Positions 52,822 to 64,000 of a stretch of DNA of 64,000 nt are shown here, piece after piece. The position numbers and the translations under genes were made by a program. The notes below the pieces were generated by a model. The model was given only the letters and a program-made list of their open reading frames with translations. It did no database searches and was not told where the DNA came from. Source of the DNA: an uncultured Ruminococcus sp. (GTDB lineage Bacteria; Bacillota; Clostridia; Oscillospirales; Acutalibacteraceae); contig CACZYC010000002.1 of the NCBI GenBank assembly GCA_902785365.1, positions 86,545 to 150,544 of the forward strand, in the 5' to 3' direction. Positions within the stretch are counted from its first letter, which is position 1; each line of letters starts with the position of its first letter.

Positions 52822-53930
52822 GATACCCCTCCCGTCATCAAAACAAGCGCGGTGGATATGATAAAGACCGCAGACACGGAAAGCAGCACAGCGAAAATAG
52901 TTGATATAACCGTTCGGACGGATTCAAATAAAACTACCGATTCACTCAGGTTAAGGATTTCCCCGACAGCCCCCGCCGCGCGCAGAGCGAGCATCCACAG
53001 GACGCACTCTAAAAGGACGGGCAAAAACATTACGGCCACGGCGATGATCGCCAGCACACCAACGCCCGAACGAAGCAGAGAAACCGAACTCTCCACGCTC
53101 TTGTACGCTTCGGCGAGCGCCGCGCCTGCCACGGGCACAAAACCAGTGAGGCTGAACTTAATCGCCCTGTCCGACACACTGTCCAGACTTGTTGTTATTA
53201 TCTGCTTGACGGTAAGGAATGCCGAAAAAATTGTTGTAACAAAGCCGAGAATCCACCTTGTAATTTTCGCTATAAAATCAATTATTCCTTTTAGCTTTAC
53301 AGCGGGTGTCACAGCCGAAGTAATCCCAAGCGCAAGAAAAAGCTTTAAAAACGGCGCTATAATATCCGATGAAGCGCGCGAAACACACTGTCCCATTAAA
53401 ACGGTCAATCCATAATAAGCCGCGCCGCTGACCACACGGCCTGTCGCCGAAACGATAAAAACCATGGCGGGGATATACATCAGCATAAAGTCAGCCGCGG
53501 CTTTAATGATGTTTACGCCGTTGTCTATCACTGACAAAACAGGGGTTGATACAGCAAGTGTAATACAGAGCGTTGAGCAAACAGAAAGCGCGCTTTGCAT
53601 AGCGGAAGTCTTGACAGAGCTCTTGAACGTGTACAGCAGCGAGCACAGAAGCATAACCGCTATCAGGACGGAAAGTATTTTGAGCGGGGTTTGCGCCTTT
53701 TCGGCGGTTACGCTCAATAATTCATTCAGTATTTTATCAAAGCTCAGGTTGTTCAGTTCATTTATGTCGGGCGAGCTTACGCCTAAATCAGACAGGGAGC
53801 TTTTTGCGTCGTCAGGCAGACTGTCCGTTATTTCTTTAGTATCATAGCCGAGTATGTTTTCCTCCGCGCTGACATTTATCGGCGACAACAAAAGCGCTAA
53901 AACAGTAACAAGAACAAGCAGATACTTCAT
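52818..53930 (-). CDS. spoIIIAE: Stage III sporulation protein AE
   Basis: A 370-residue polytopic protein with a signal peptide (residues 1-22), a short acidic ectodomain (about 25-75), and then about seven to eight membrane helices. The family resembles permease or channel proteins and is part of the SpoIIIA complex in the mother-cell membrane. Four-base overlaps with AD and AF. Confidence 0.93.
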   Translation of the reverse strand: MKYLLVLVTVLALLLSPINVSAEENILGYDTKEITDSLPDDAKSSLSDLGVSSPDINELNNLSFDKILNELLSVTAEKAQTPLKILSVLIAVMLLCSLLYTFKSSVKTSAMQSALSVCSTLCITLAVSTPVLSVIDNGVNIIKAAADFMLMYIPAMVFIVSATGRVVSGAAYYGLTVLMGQCVSRASSDIIAPFLKLFLALGITSAVTPAVKLKGIIDFIAKITRWILGFVTTIFSAFLTVKQIITTSLDSVSDRAIKFSLTGFVPVAGAALAEAYKSVESSVSLLRSGVGVLAIIAVAVMFLPVLLECVLWMLALRAAGAVGEILNLSESVVLFESVRTVISTIFAVLLSVSAVFIISTALVLMTGGVS

Positions 53931-54322
53931 ACAGCGCCACCCGTAAGGCTGAGAACAACGTCAAGCACATCCTTGTACATAGGCACCGCAGTAACGAGCA
54001 CAAGCACTTTACCCGCTATGGCAATATTGTTTGCGAGGGCTCTTTGCCCCGCGTCGACGCAGCAGTCGCTCGCGAACTCGGTAAGGAAGCATATACCGAC
54101 CGCTTTGAACATTATAAGAATATAGGTTGAGTTGACCGACGAGGCGGTGAATAAAGACTTTACGGTATCGTAGACATAGCTTAAATTCAAGAGAACCGTA
54201 AGGAAAATTATTACGCTTCCGATTATCGCCACGGCTATTGATATCTCGGCGTTATAGCGCCGAAGAGAAATCGATAACACCGCCGTAGTAACACCAACAA
54301 AGGAAATAGCGAGAATACTCAT
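53927..54322 (-). CDS. spoIIIAD: Stage III sporulation protein AD
   Basis: A 131-residue membrane protein with about four helices, including the family segment KAVGICFLTEFASDCCVDAG (near residues 68-87). Small integral subunit of the SpoIIIA complex. Four-base overlaps on both sides. Confidence 0.92.
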   Translation of the reverse strand: MSILAISFVGVTTAVLSISLRRYNAEISIAVAIIGSVIIFLTVLLNLSYVYDTVKSLFTASSVNSTYILIMFKAVGICFLTEFASDCCVDAGQRALANNIAIAGKVLVLVTAVPMYKDVLDVVLSLTGGAV

Positions 54323-54513
54323 AGCCCAAACAGATTCTTTATTGTTGAGAACAACGAGCTGATTTGCGTCATCAGCATAGACATAACCACAATCAACCCC
54401 GCAAGTGTGGTCAGCATAGCCTGTTCCTCACGACCGCTTCTCACGAGCAATTGATTGAGAACTGCCACAATTATGCCGATAGCGGCAATTTTAAATATCA
54501 TATCTACGTCCAC
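54319..54513 (-). CDS. spoIIIAC: Stage III sporulation protein AC
   Basis: A 64-residue protein of two membrane helices with KIAAIGIIVAVLNQLL and GREEQAML between them, the standard AC sequence. It overlaps spoIIIAD by four bases. Confidence 0.92.
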   Translation of the reverse strand: MDVDMIFKIAAIGIIVAVLNQLLVRSGREEQAMLTTLAGLIVVMSMLMTQISSLFSTIKNLFGL

Positions 54514-54534
54514 GTTATCAGTCCTTTGTGTTGG

Positions 54535-55026
54535 CTAAAGAATAATCAGGGCTAAAACCGCGCCCGCGAAAAATCCCAGAGTTTTATACAGGCGTCCCTT
54601 TGTTTTACAGTCCTTTTGAAAATTGTCCCGCTCGGTTGTAAATAAACTCTTGTATATACCTATGTGTTTGATTTGTCCCTCTACGTCGGTCGCGCCGAGC
54701 ATTTTGCCGAACTCACTCAGGTTAGCGTTTACTTCTGACGAAAGCGCGTATGCTTTTGTAAGCTCATAAACAGCTCTGTTCCAGTAAGTAACAAACGGAG
54801 TTATATTTTTATTGAAATGCTCCGAAAGTAATGTCGGCGCGGAAAGCCTTATGAGTTTATAAACATCATCACCGAAATAACGTATATTAGTCTCAAGTCT
54901 TGAGAGTAAATCAATAAGGCTGTTGTAAAATCTCAGTCTTAAATTGAGTTTATATGAATAATAAAAACCGCATAGTGTACAGCAAAGTAAAATCAGAACG
55001 GCACCCGTAATCTTATAGTAATTCAT
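54535..55026 (-). CDS. spoIIIAB: Stage III sporulation protein AB
   Basis: A 163-residue protein with an N-terminal membrane helix (about 5-22), a helical cytosolic domain and a C-terminal hydrophobic segment (LGFFAGAVLALIIL), resembling GspF-type secretion proteins. It overlaps spoIIIAA by 14 bases. Confidence 0.9.
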   Translation of the reverse strand: MNYYKITGAVLILLCCTLCGFYYSYKLNLRLRFYNSLIDLLSRLETNIRYFGDDVYKLIRLSAPTLLSEHFNKNITPFVTYWNRAVYELTKAYALSSEVNANLSEFGKMLGATDVEGQIKHIGIYKSLFTTERDNFQKDCKTKGRLYKTLGFFAGAVLALIIL

Positions 55027-55927
55027 CTATATGTTTCACCTTGGTGACTTGTCCGACGTTCTCCCCAGCTCCGAGAAAAACCACAGTCTTAAAGCAGTCT
55101 GTCTGAACGAGAGTACGAAGGAGCGGACGGCTCAAAAGCTCTTTCTCGTCCCGACAATGCGCGGAAGCAAGCACGGTAACGCCACTCTTTTGAGCGGTGA
55201 GAACAGATACAGCGTCATCCTCACCGCTGAGTTCGTCGCAAATAATTATCTCAGGCGACAGGCACCTTACGGCGTGCTCAAAGCCGTCGTTTTTTGAATA
55301 CATATTGAGGACATCACTCATACCGACATCGTTCTGAGGTACGCCGCCGTATACCGCCGCAATCTCGCCGCGGGTATCTATGAGGGCTGTTCTGTATTTT
55401 TGTGAAATCTTCCTTGCAATATCACGAAGGATTGTAGTTTTTCCACTGCACGGCGGGCCGCAAAGCAAAACTCCTCCAGATATATCATTTATAATGTTCA
55501 GCACCTTATCAGAGCAGTCGGGAATCTCACAGGCAAGGCGTATATTGATAGAAGTTATATCGCGGATGTTGATAATTCTTCCGTCAGATATAACAGCTGT
55601 TCCGCAAATACCCGCGCGGTTGCCGCCCTTTAATGTGACAAAGCCGTTGATTATTTCGTTCTGCTTGGAATAAACCGAGTAGGAACAGATTGCGCTGAAA
55701 GCTTCACCGACCTCCGGCTGAGTCAGGATGAGCAAATTGTCACTGAAATCCTCGGTTAATCGCAGGTTGTTGTCTATGTAATAAAGCTTATTACAGGCTC
55801 GGACAACGACAGGACGGTTCACAAGCAAGCGGATTTCCTGAGCGGATTGAGGAATATTATCAACTGCCGCTCTCAAAGAAAACGGCAGGCAGGTTTTTAT
55901 AATGTTCAGGTTGTCCTTTGTTTTCAT
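55013..55927 (-). CDS. spoIIIAA: Stage III sporulation protein AA
   Basis: Secretion-type ATPase that energises the mother-cell side of the SpoIIIA-SpoIIQ channel needed for sigma-G activity. It has 304 residues; Walker A LLCGPPCSGKTT (about residues 155-166), Walker B EIIICDELSG. First gene of the eight-gene operon. No ribosome site precedes the ATG at 55927, and the sigma-E-type promoter predicts a transcript starting almost at that ATG. Confidence 0.95.
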   Translation of the reverse strand: MKTKDNLNIIKTCLPFSLRAAVDNIPQSAQEIRLLVNRPVVVRACNKLYYIDNNLRLTEDFSDNLLILTQPEVGEAFSAICSYSVYSKQNEIINGFVTLKGGNRAGICGTAVISDGRIINIRDITSINIRLACEIPDCSDKVLNIINDISGGVLLCGPPCSGKTTILRDIARKISQKYRTALIDTRGEIAAVYGGVPQNDVGMSDVLNMYSKNDGFEHAVRCLSPEIIICDELSGEDDAVSVLTAQKSGVTVLASAHCRDEKELLSRPLLRTLVQTDCFKTVVFLGAGENVGQVTKVKHIDELL

Positions 55928-55933
55928 AGTTAA

Positions 55934-55962
55934 GGTATATGAAACAAGGCAAAAAAATATGC
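55934..55962 (-). promoter_or_regulatory. Candidate sigma-E promoter of the spoIIIA operon
   Basis: Minus strand GCATATT (55956-55962), a 14-base spacer and CATATACC (55934-55941). This matches the sigma-E pattern KMATATT-N13/15-CATACAMT at nearly every position, and spoIIIA is a known sigma-E operon in Bacillus. Confidence 0.72.
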
Positions 55963-55981
55963 ACCGCTAAAGCGATGCATA
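55951..55981 (-). terminator. Terminator of the lipoprotein gene
   Basis: GCATCGCTTTAGCGGTGC on the minus strand, then ATATTTTTTT. The T-run overlaps the sigma-E -35 element of the spoIIIA operon. Confidence 0.75.
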
Positions 55982-56005
55982 AATTTTTATAATTATATTT
56001 CGAAA

Positions 56006-56710
56006 TTATTTAGTTCGGTATAGTTTGCAATAATCTTTTCCACTGTCAGAACCGGCATAATAACAAAAATATTTATTTGAGACATAGAACTCATTCTTAT
56101 TTAGTCCTGTGCTCTCAAGCAGAATGTAGTTTATGTACTTTTTATTGGTTTTCTCCAAAGGAGCGTTATCCAGAACATTGTCTCGAATATTCTTGAATTT
56201 ATAATGGTCAGGGGCAGCTTTCTCACTGGAAGCGGAATTATTTAGAGTTAAGTTCTCGCCGTTGAGACTCCATACACTGTACTCCATCTTGTTATGAACA
56301 AGAACGCCCTTGCTGTTAAACACCTGAACTTTGGCGGCGCCTCCGCTCAGGAAATGAATCAATACTTCCTCGTCAACACTATTTCTGGATTTCCATCCTC
56401 TCGAATTGCAGATTAATTTTTCTAATCTGCTTATTTTTTTCTTTGAGGATGAATCCGATATTTTTTTGGATTTTGAAGCTTTCTTGGAAGATTCGGAAGA
56501 TTTCTTTGAGGAGTTTTTCTTCTTTTCCTTTTTTGCTTTGGAAGAAGTTTTACTTGTTTCTGTTGCTTTTGTTTCGGATGATGTTTCCACTACCGCGCTC
56601 GAAGAAGATTTTGTTGAACTATTTTTTGATTTAGTTTCTTCCTTTTCCGCGCAGGAAGCCAAAGATAAACAAAACAACAAGCACAATAAAATCGCAAGTA
56701 TTTTTTTCAT
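56006..56710 (-). CDS. Ser/Lys-rich lipoprotein, unknown function
   Basis: A 234-residue protein with a lipoprotein signal (hydrophobic residues 4-17, lipobox LASC with Cys20). A spacer of about 70 residues rich in Ser, Lys, Thr and Glu follows, then a domain of about 135 residues with strands such as AAKVQVFNSKGVLVHNKMEYSV and a YYAGSDSGKDYCKLY end. No family recognised. It lies 13 bases after the TPM-domain gene and ends at a terminator. Confidence 0.8.
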   Translation of the reverse strand: MKKILAILLCLLFCLSLASCAEKEETKSKNSSTKSSSSAVVETSSETKATETSKTSSKAKKEKKKNSSKKSSESSKKASKSKKISDSSSKKKISRLEKLICNSRGWKSRNSVDEEVLIHFLSGGAAKVQVFNSKGVLVHNKMEYSVWSLNGENLTLNNSASSEKAAPDHYKFKNIRDNVLDNAPLEKTNKKYINYILLESTGLNKNEFYVSNKYFCYYAGSDSGKDYCKLYRTK

Positions 56711-56723
56711 ATGCTCCTCCTGA

Positions 56724-57809
56724 TTATATCAGTTTATTTCCGCATTGGGGACAGAACTTATCGTCTTTTTTTATTGCCGCTCCGCACGCTGTACAGAAAT
56801 TGTTATGAAACAAGCTTTGAGAGTCAGCGTTAACAGGCTCGGGGTTCTCATAAGCATTAACCTGAACGTCGTCTTGAGCTTCAGCGTAAACATTCTCGCG
56901 CCGCGAGGGAATATAACTCTCCTCGGCAGTCGGCTCAACAGAATGAGTGGGAGTTACATCCTCCGGAACACCCTCGTCAGCATACGGATTGATATTATCA
57001 ATATCTCGGGTTTGTGCTGTTTCTTTTGTATCGGAAGGCTGCGCCACGACGGTATTTGTGTTAACAAATGAATCATACTTTGGCGCTGTGTTTTGCATGT
57101 CCGCTCCTGTTACACAGTCAAGTGTTGAATCAATGAACTCTATACCGGCGTCATAGTACTGACCGCTGAATATATGATTACGCAGTATGTTGTATATTCT
57201 TTCTTTGTCCGCGTCATTCATAAGTTTTCTGCAGTTGCCCATCGTAGAGATAAACATTTTGTTGTTGGCGGCGCTTAGCATAAGGATTACACAGCTCTGA
57301 CCGAGCACTTTTGTCTTATAGAAATCGTAAGCAGACTTAAAAAGCTCCTCACTGAAATCATCGCGCTTGATATAAATCGCTATACCGTAATTTGTCTTAC
57401 TCTTGAAATTTTCCAGACGGCTGAGCAGTCCTATTTTCTGATACTCCGTCAGAGAATTAACTTCATCGATAACCGCGCATTGGTTGGAGGGTTTATTTGA
57501 AGCGAAAGCGGAATTGTTACGGTTATTATTCGCAGCGGGCATGGCGGCATTGTTTCTGCTGTCCGAAGAGCTGTGAAGTATAATGCCGAGAATCATCAGC
57601 ATTAATCCAATAAATATAGTCACAGCTCCCGCGATAAGCAGAATCTTGGGGATATTCACAAATGTGCCTGACCTGTAATAATTATCGAGCTGATAGTTAT
57701 AGAGTATATCGCTGTTGTCGATAATGATACCCGATACTATGGGAAAAATACCAAAAACAGAAATCACAATACCCAGTACAATACAAGGGATTCCTCTTTT
57801 TTTATTCAT
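56724..57809 (-). CDS. TPM-domain membrane protein with C-terminal zinc ribbon
   Basis: A 361-residue protein with two membrane helices (about 8-28 and 56-78). A TPM-like domain (about 112-235, DEVNSLTEYQKIGLLSRLENFK and GNCRKLMNDAD) follows, then a long acidic, Asn/Pro-rich linker and a zinc ribbon at the end (CTACG and CPQCG). TPM domains occur in PsbP/Psb32 and Gram-positive envelope proteins; the function here is unknown. Confidence 0.78.
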   Translation of the reverse strand: MNKKRGIPCIVLGIVISVFGIFPIVSGIIIDNSDILYNYQLDNYYRSGTFVNIPKILLIAGAVTIFIGLMLMILGIILHSSSDSRNNAAMPAANNNRNNSAFASNKPSNQCAVIDEVNSLTEYQKIGLLSRLENFKSKTNYGIAIYIKRDDFSEELFKSAYDFYKTKVLGQSCVILMLSAANNKMFISTMGNCRKLMNDADKERIYNILRNHIFSGQYYDAGIEFIDSTLDCVTGADMQNTAPKYDSFVNTNTVVAQPSDTKETAQTRDIDNINPYADEGVPEDVTPTHSVEPTAEESYIPSRRENVYAEAQDDVQVNAYENPEPVNADSQSLFHNNFCTACGAAIKKDDKFCPQCGNKLI

Positions 57810-57823
57810 AATGCTTCTCCTTG

Positions 57824-61978
<4,155 letters not shown>

Positions 61979-61986
61979 AGTTTACC

Positions 61987-62538
61987 TCACATTAAATCTT
62001 CGTCATACACAGCGCGCTCTCCGCCGACAAATTTCGGGCGTGTTCTGGCGCAAATAACGTTAGCGTAACCAATCTTTTTCACTGACAATCTCAGCGGAAC
62101 GGCAACCTCTTTGAGGTGCATACCTATGAGAGTACCGCCTATATCAATTCCCGCGTCAGCCTTGATGTGCTCAACAAGCACAGGGTCATCAAACCGCTTA
62201 TAGGCTGTTGTGGCGCTGCTGCCTCCCGCCTTTGGCTGAGGGACAGCGTTGACAATTGTGAGATTGTGTTTTTGCGCGTACTCGCGCTCAACTACCAGCG
62301 CTCTGCCCAGGTGTTCGCAGCACTGAGCTGCCAGAAAAATCCCGTAACCCTTTAAATATGGATAAAAGCTGTCATACAGCATTTTGGCGCAGTCAAACTT
62401 TGAGTTTGTGCCGATTTGGGAGCCTACCACCTCGCTGGTGGAACATCCCATAACAATAATATCACCTTTCTTGAGCTTCGCTTTTTCCACGAGTTCCTTG
62501 AAAGCCGTCAAAATTTGTTCCTGAATTTCTTTGTACAT
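61987..62538 (-). CDS. DUF436/YwlG family protein
   Basis: A 183-residue cytosolic protein with GCSTSEVVGSQIGT, FLAAQCCEHLGRALVVER and VPQPKAGGSSATTAY, the standard motifs of the YwlG family; function unknown. The start at 62538 has GGTGA upstream; the frame could begin four codons earlier. Confidence 0.9.
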   Translation of the reverse strand: MYKEIQEQILTAFKELVEKAKLKKGDIIVMGCSTSEVVGSQIGTNSKFDCAKMLYDSFYPYLKGYGIFLAAQCCEHLGRALVVEREYAQKHNLTIVNAVPQPKAGGSSATTAYKRFDDPVLVEHIKADAGIDIGGTLIGMHLKEVAVPLRLSVKKIGYANVICARTRPKFVGGERAVYDEDLM

Positions 62539-62594
62539 AATAATCACCAAGATATATTATACTATAAAATACAACAAAATAAAAGAGTAAAAAC

Positions 62595-62624
62595 AAAAAA
62601 ATAAGGGATACCTTGCGGTATCCC
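62595..62624 (-). terminator. rpsF-ssb-rpsR operon terminator
   Basis: GGGATACC and GGTATCCC around a four-base loop, then TTATTTTTTTG on the minus strand, 13 bases after rpsR. Confidence 0.88.
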
Positions 62625-62636
62625 AAATTAACCTTA

Positions 62637-62873
62637 TTAATCTGTAGTATAAGGAAGAAGCGCAACCTGACGAGCACGCTTGATGGAAGTAGTGAGCTCT
62701 CTCTGGTGTCTTGCGCATGTGCCTGTTACACGGCGGGGTAAAATCTTACCGCGCTCACTCATATAACGGCGAAGACGAGCGATGTCTTTATAATCAATAG
62801 TCTCAACCTTATCTACGCAGAAGGCGCAAACTTTTCTGCGACCTTTGCGGCCGCGGATAGGACGATCTGCCAT
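62637..62873 (-). CDS. rpsR: 30S ribosomal protein S18
   Basis: A 78-residue S18 with [23 protein letters not shown] and [14 protein letters not shown]. An N-terminal CAFC pair is present. GGAG 8 bases upstream fixes the ATG at 62873. It completes the conserved rpsF-ssb-rpsR order. Confidence 0.97.
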   Translation of the reverse strand: MADRPIRGRKGRRKVCAFCVDKVETIDYKDIARLRRYMSERGKILPRRVTGTCARHQRELTTSIKRARQVALLPYTTD

Positions 62874-62931
62874 GATTATCTCTCCTTTCAAATATTTAGA
62901 AGCTTTCTATATTATTTCAATAGATTTTAAA

Positions 62932-63402
62932 TTAAAACGGTAAGTCATCATCTTCAAGCGAAACTTCCTGGAAATCAGAGCTTGAACCGCTCTGATAACT
63001 CGGCGCGGGCTGCACGGGAGCCTGGGGCTGCGCGGGAGCCGCGGGAGCGGAATAAGCCTGGCTGTAACCGCCCTGAGAATCTCTGCGTTCGCCTGTAAAG
63101 CTGATGTTATCGGCTACAACCTCTACAACATAGCGGTTTGTGCCGTCCTTAGCCTGATAGGTACGGGTCTGAAGCTGTCCCTCAACCGCGATGAGCGAGC
63201 CCTTGCCGAAGTAACGGCATACGAACTCAGCCTGCTGACGCCAGCATACGATGTCGATGAAGTCAGCCTTACGCTCTTCACCGCTTTTGACGTAGCTGCG
63301 GTCTACGGCAATTCTGAAGCTTGTAACGCTTACGCCCGAAGCTGTTGTTTTGAGCTCGGGGTCAGCGACTAAACGACCCATTAAAATAACTCTGTTCAAC
63401 AT
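62932..63402 (-). CDS. ssb: Single-stranded DNA-binding protein
   Basis: A 156-residue SSB: OB fold over residues 1-106 (MLNRVILMGRLVADPEL, FIDIVCWRQQAEF), a Pro/Gln/Ser-rich linker and the acidic tip DDDLPF that binds partner proteins. Confidence 0.97.
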   Translation of the reverse strand: MLNRVILMGRLVADPELKTTASGVSVTSFRIAVDRSYVKSGEERKADFIDIVCWRQQAEFVCRYFGKGSLIAVEGQLQTRTYQAKDGTNRYVVEVVADNISFTGERRDSQGGYSQAYSAPAAPAQPQAPVQPAPSYQSGSSSDFQEVSLEDDDLPF

Positions 63403-63456
63403 AAAAATTCATCCTTTCATTCACGTTTAAAAACGTGTGCAAATAAATTATTCGTT

Positions 63457-63747
63457 TTAGTCTTTCTTGATAATCATAGAACGGAGAACGCCGTCTGTGA
63501 TTTTGAACACACGGTCAAGCTCCGCGGGGAACTCAGCTTCGGACTCAAAGTTCATGAGTACATAGTAGCCTTCGCTCTCCTTGTTGATAAGATAAGCAAG
63601 TCTGCGCTTACCCCATTCATCAACACTCTGCAGAGTAGCGTGCTTCTCGATTAAAGCCTTGAACTTCTCGACAAGAGCCTGAATACCCTCATCACCCTGC
63701 TTTAAAGAGAAAATCATTACTGTCTCGTAATTAGCTGTTACTGCCAC
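63457..63747 (-). CDS. rpsF: 30S ribosomal protein S6
   Basis: A 96-residue S6 with the ANYETVMIFSLKQG start and WGKRRLAYLINKESEGYYVLMNFE. I use GTG at 63747 because AGGAGG lies 8 bases upstream; another GTG three codons earlier overlaps that site. Confidence 0.96.
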   Translation of the reverse strand: MAVTANYETVMIFSLKQGDEGIQALVEKFKALIEKHATLQSVDEWGKRRLAYLINKESEGYYVLMNFESEAEFPAELDRVFKITDGVLRSMIIKKD

Positions 63748-63756
63748 GTTGAACAC

Positions 63757-63873
63757 CTCCTTCTGGACATAATGGCGGCTAAAAATTTCAGCCGCAAGGA
63801 TTTTAAATATACCGCGCGGTTATAATAACACACGCTAGCTTTTCTATTCTAACACATAAATCAGATTTGTCAA
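63757..63873 (-). promoter_or_regulatory. rpsF promoter and leader
   Basis: Minus strand TTGACA (63868-63873), a 16-base spacer and TAGAAT (63846-63851). The leader of about 85 bases holds an inverted repeat (GCGGCT / AGCCGC, about 63775-63795), a possible S6:S18 autoregulation hairpin. 63874-64000 holds no gene that I can see; a small hairpin (ACAACG / CGTTGT) is at 63896-63914. Confidence 0.5.
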
Positions 63874-64000
63874 GTATTTTAATTTCTTCTCCATACAACG
63901 GTATCTGCGTTGTAAATAGATGTGACCCATTTCAGGTAAAAAATAAAGTAACGATATGGTAGAATGTTTTTGCCTGCCTTTTCCGTTGCGCTACGCTCCA

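Noticed and set aside
52852..53415. 187-codon plus-strand open frame
   Set aside because: Antisense to spoIIIAE; composition reflects the complement of membrane helices, not a real protein.

Overview
The window is chromosomal DNA from a low-to-mid GC, spore-forming member of the Clostridia. Gene content and order resemble the Ruminococcaceae/Oscillospiraceae type. The evidence is the spoIIIA operon plus spoIIR, the addAB recombination pair, a perfect CIRCE operator before groES-groEL, AGGAGG-type ribosome binding sites, and an indolepyruvate:ferredoxin oxidoreductase typical of an anaerobe. No IS element, prophage, rRNA or CRISPR array was found. Almost all genes lie on the minus strand; a zinc-ribbon gene (5296), pyrB (22396), a DUF1292 gene (36841) and gpsA (37434) are on the plus strand.

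Layout. 1-5098: a divergent type II topoisomerase B subunit (cut by the window edge), uvrB, radC, pyrE. 5643-14048: a five-gene phosphonate/surface-polymer cluster. It holds a triple-domain nucleotidyltransferase/cytidylyltransferase/PEP mutase, a phosphonoacetaldehyde reductase, a phosphonopyruvate decarboxylase, a CDP-glycerol glycerophosphotransferase-like protein, and a YidC-domain protein fused to an LTA-synthase-like sulfatase domain. 14085-21764: a purine cluster (purC, purF, purB, purA, guaA) followed by a second GMP synthase lacking the glutamine amidotransferase domain. 21765-22395: tRNA-Leu with a duplicated 3' end and large palindromes. 22396-30386: pyrB with a PyrI-type zinc tail, then addA and addB. 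30484-33648: spoIIR, ispE, an aminotransferase and an Lrp/AsnC regulator. 33744-36451: a LURP-one-like protein, an O-antigen-ligase-like protein and an initiating sugar transferase. 36452-37433: candidate small RNAs around a DUF1292 gene. 37434-40598: gpsA, inverted heptamer repeats, groEL and groES. 40876-45112: iorA, iorB, paaK and an ACT protein for aromatic 2-oxoacid oxidation. 45225-55927: dnaE, xseA, a TsaD-like paralogue, nusB and spoIIIAA-AH. 56006-59407: three envelope or secreted proteins. 59404-63747: ligA, an HD protein, a DUF436 protein, rpsR, ssb and rpsF.

The most interesting part is 5643-14048. Its enzymes should convert PEP to phosphonopyruvate, phosphonoacetaldehyde and then 2-hydroxyethylphosphonate. 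The nucleotidyltransferase domains could activate this as a CMP ester, and the TagF-like and LTA-synthase-like membrane proteins could place it on a surface polymer. Each enzyme family is recognisable; the combination, and in particular the YidC-sulfatase fusion, is the strongest candidate for an undescribed system. The role of the YidC domain, the substrate and the order of steps are inference.

All calls come from reading the sequence by eye. No database search or RNA folding program was used, so RNA and promoter calls are candidates.
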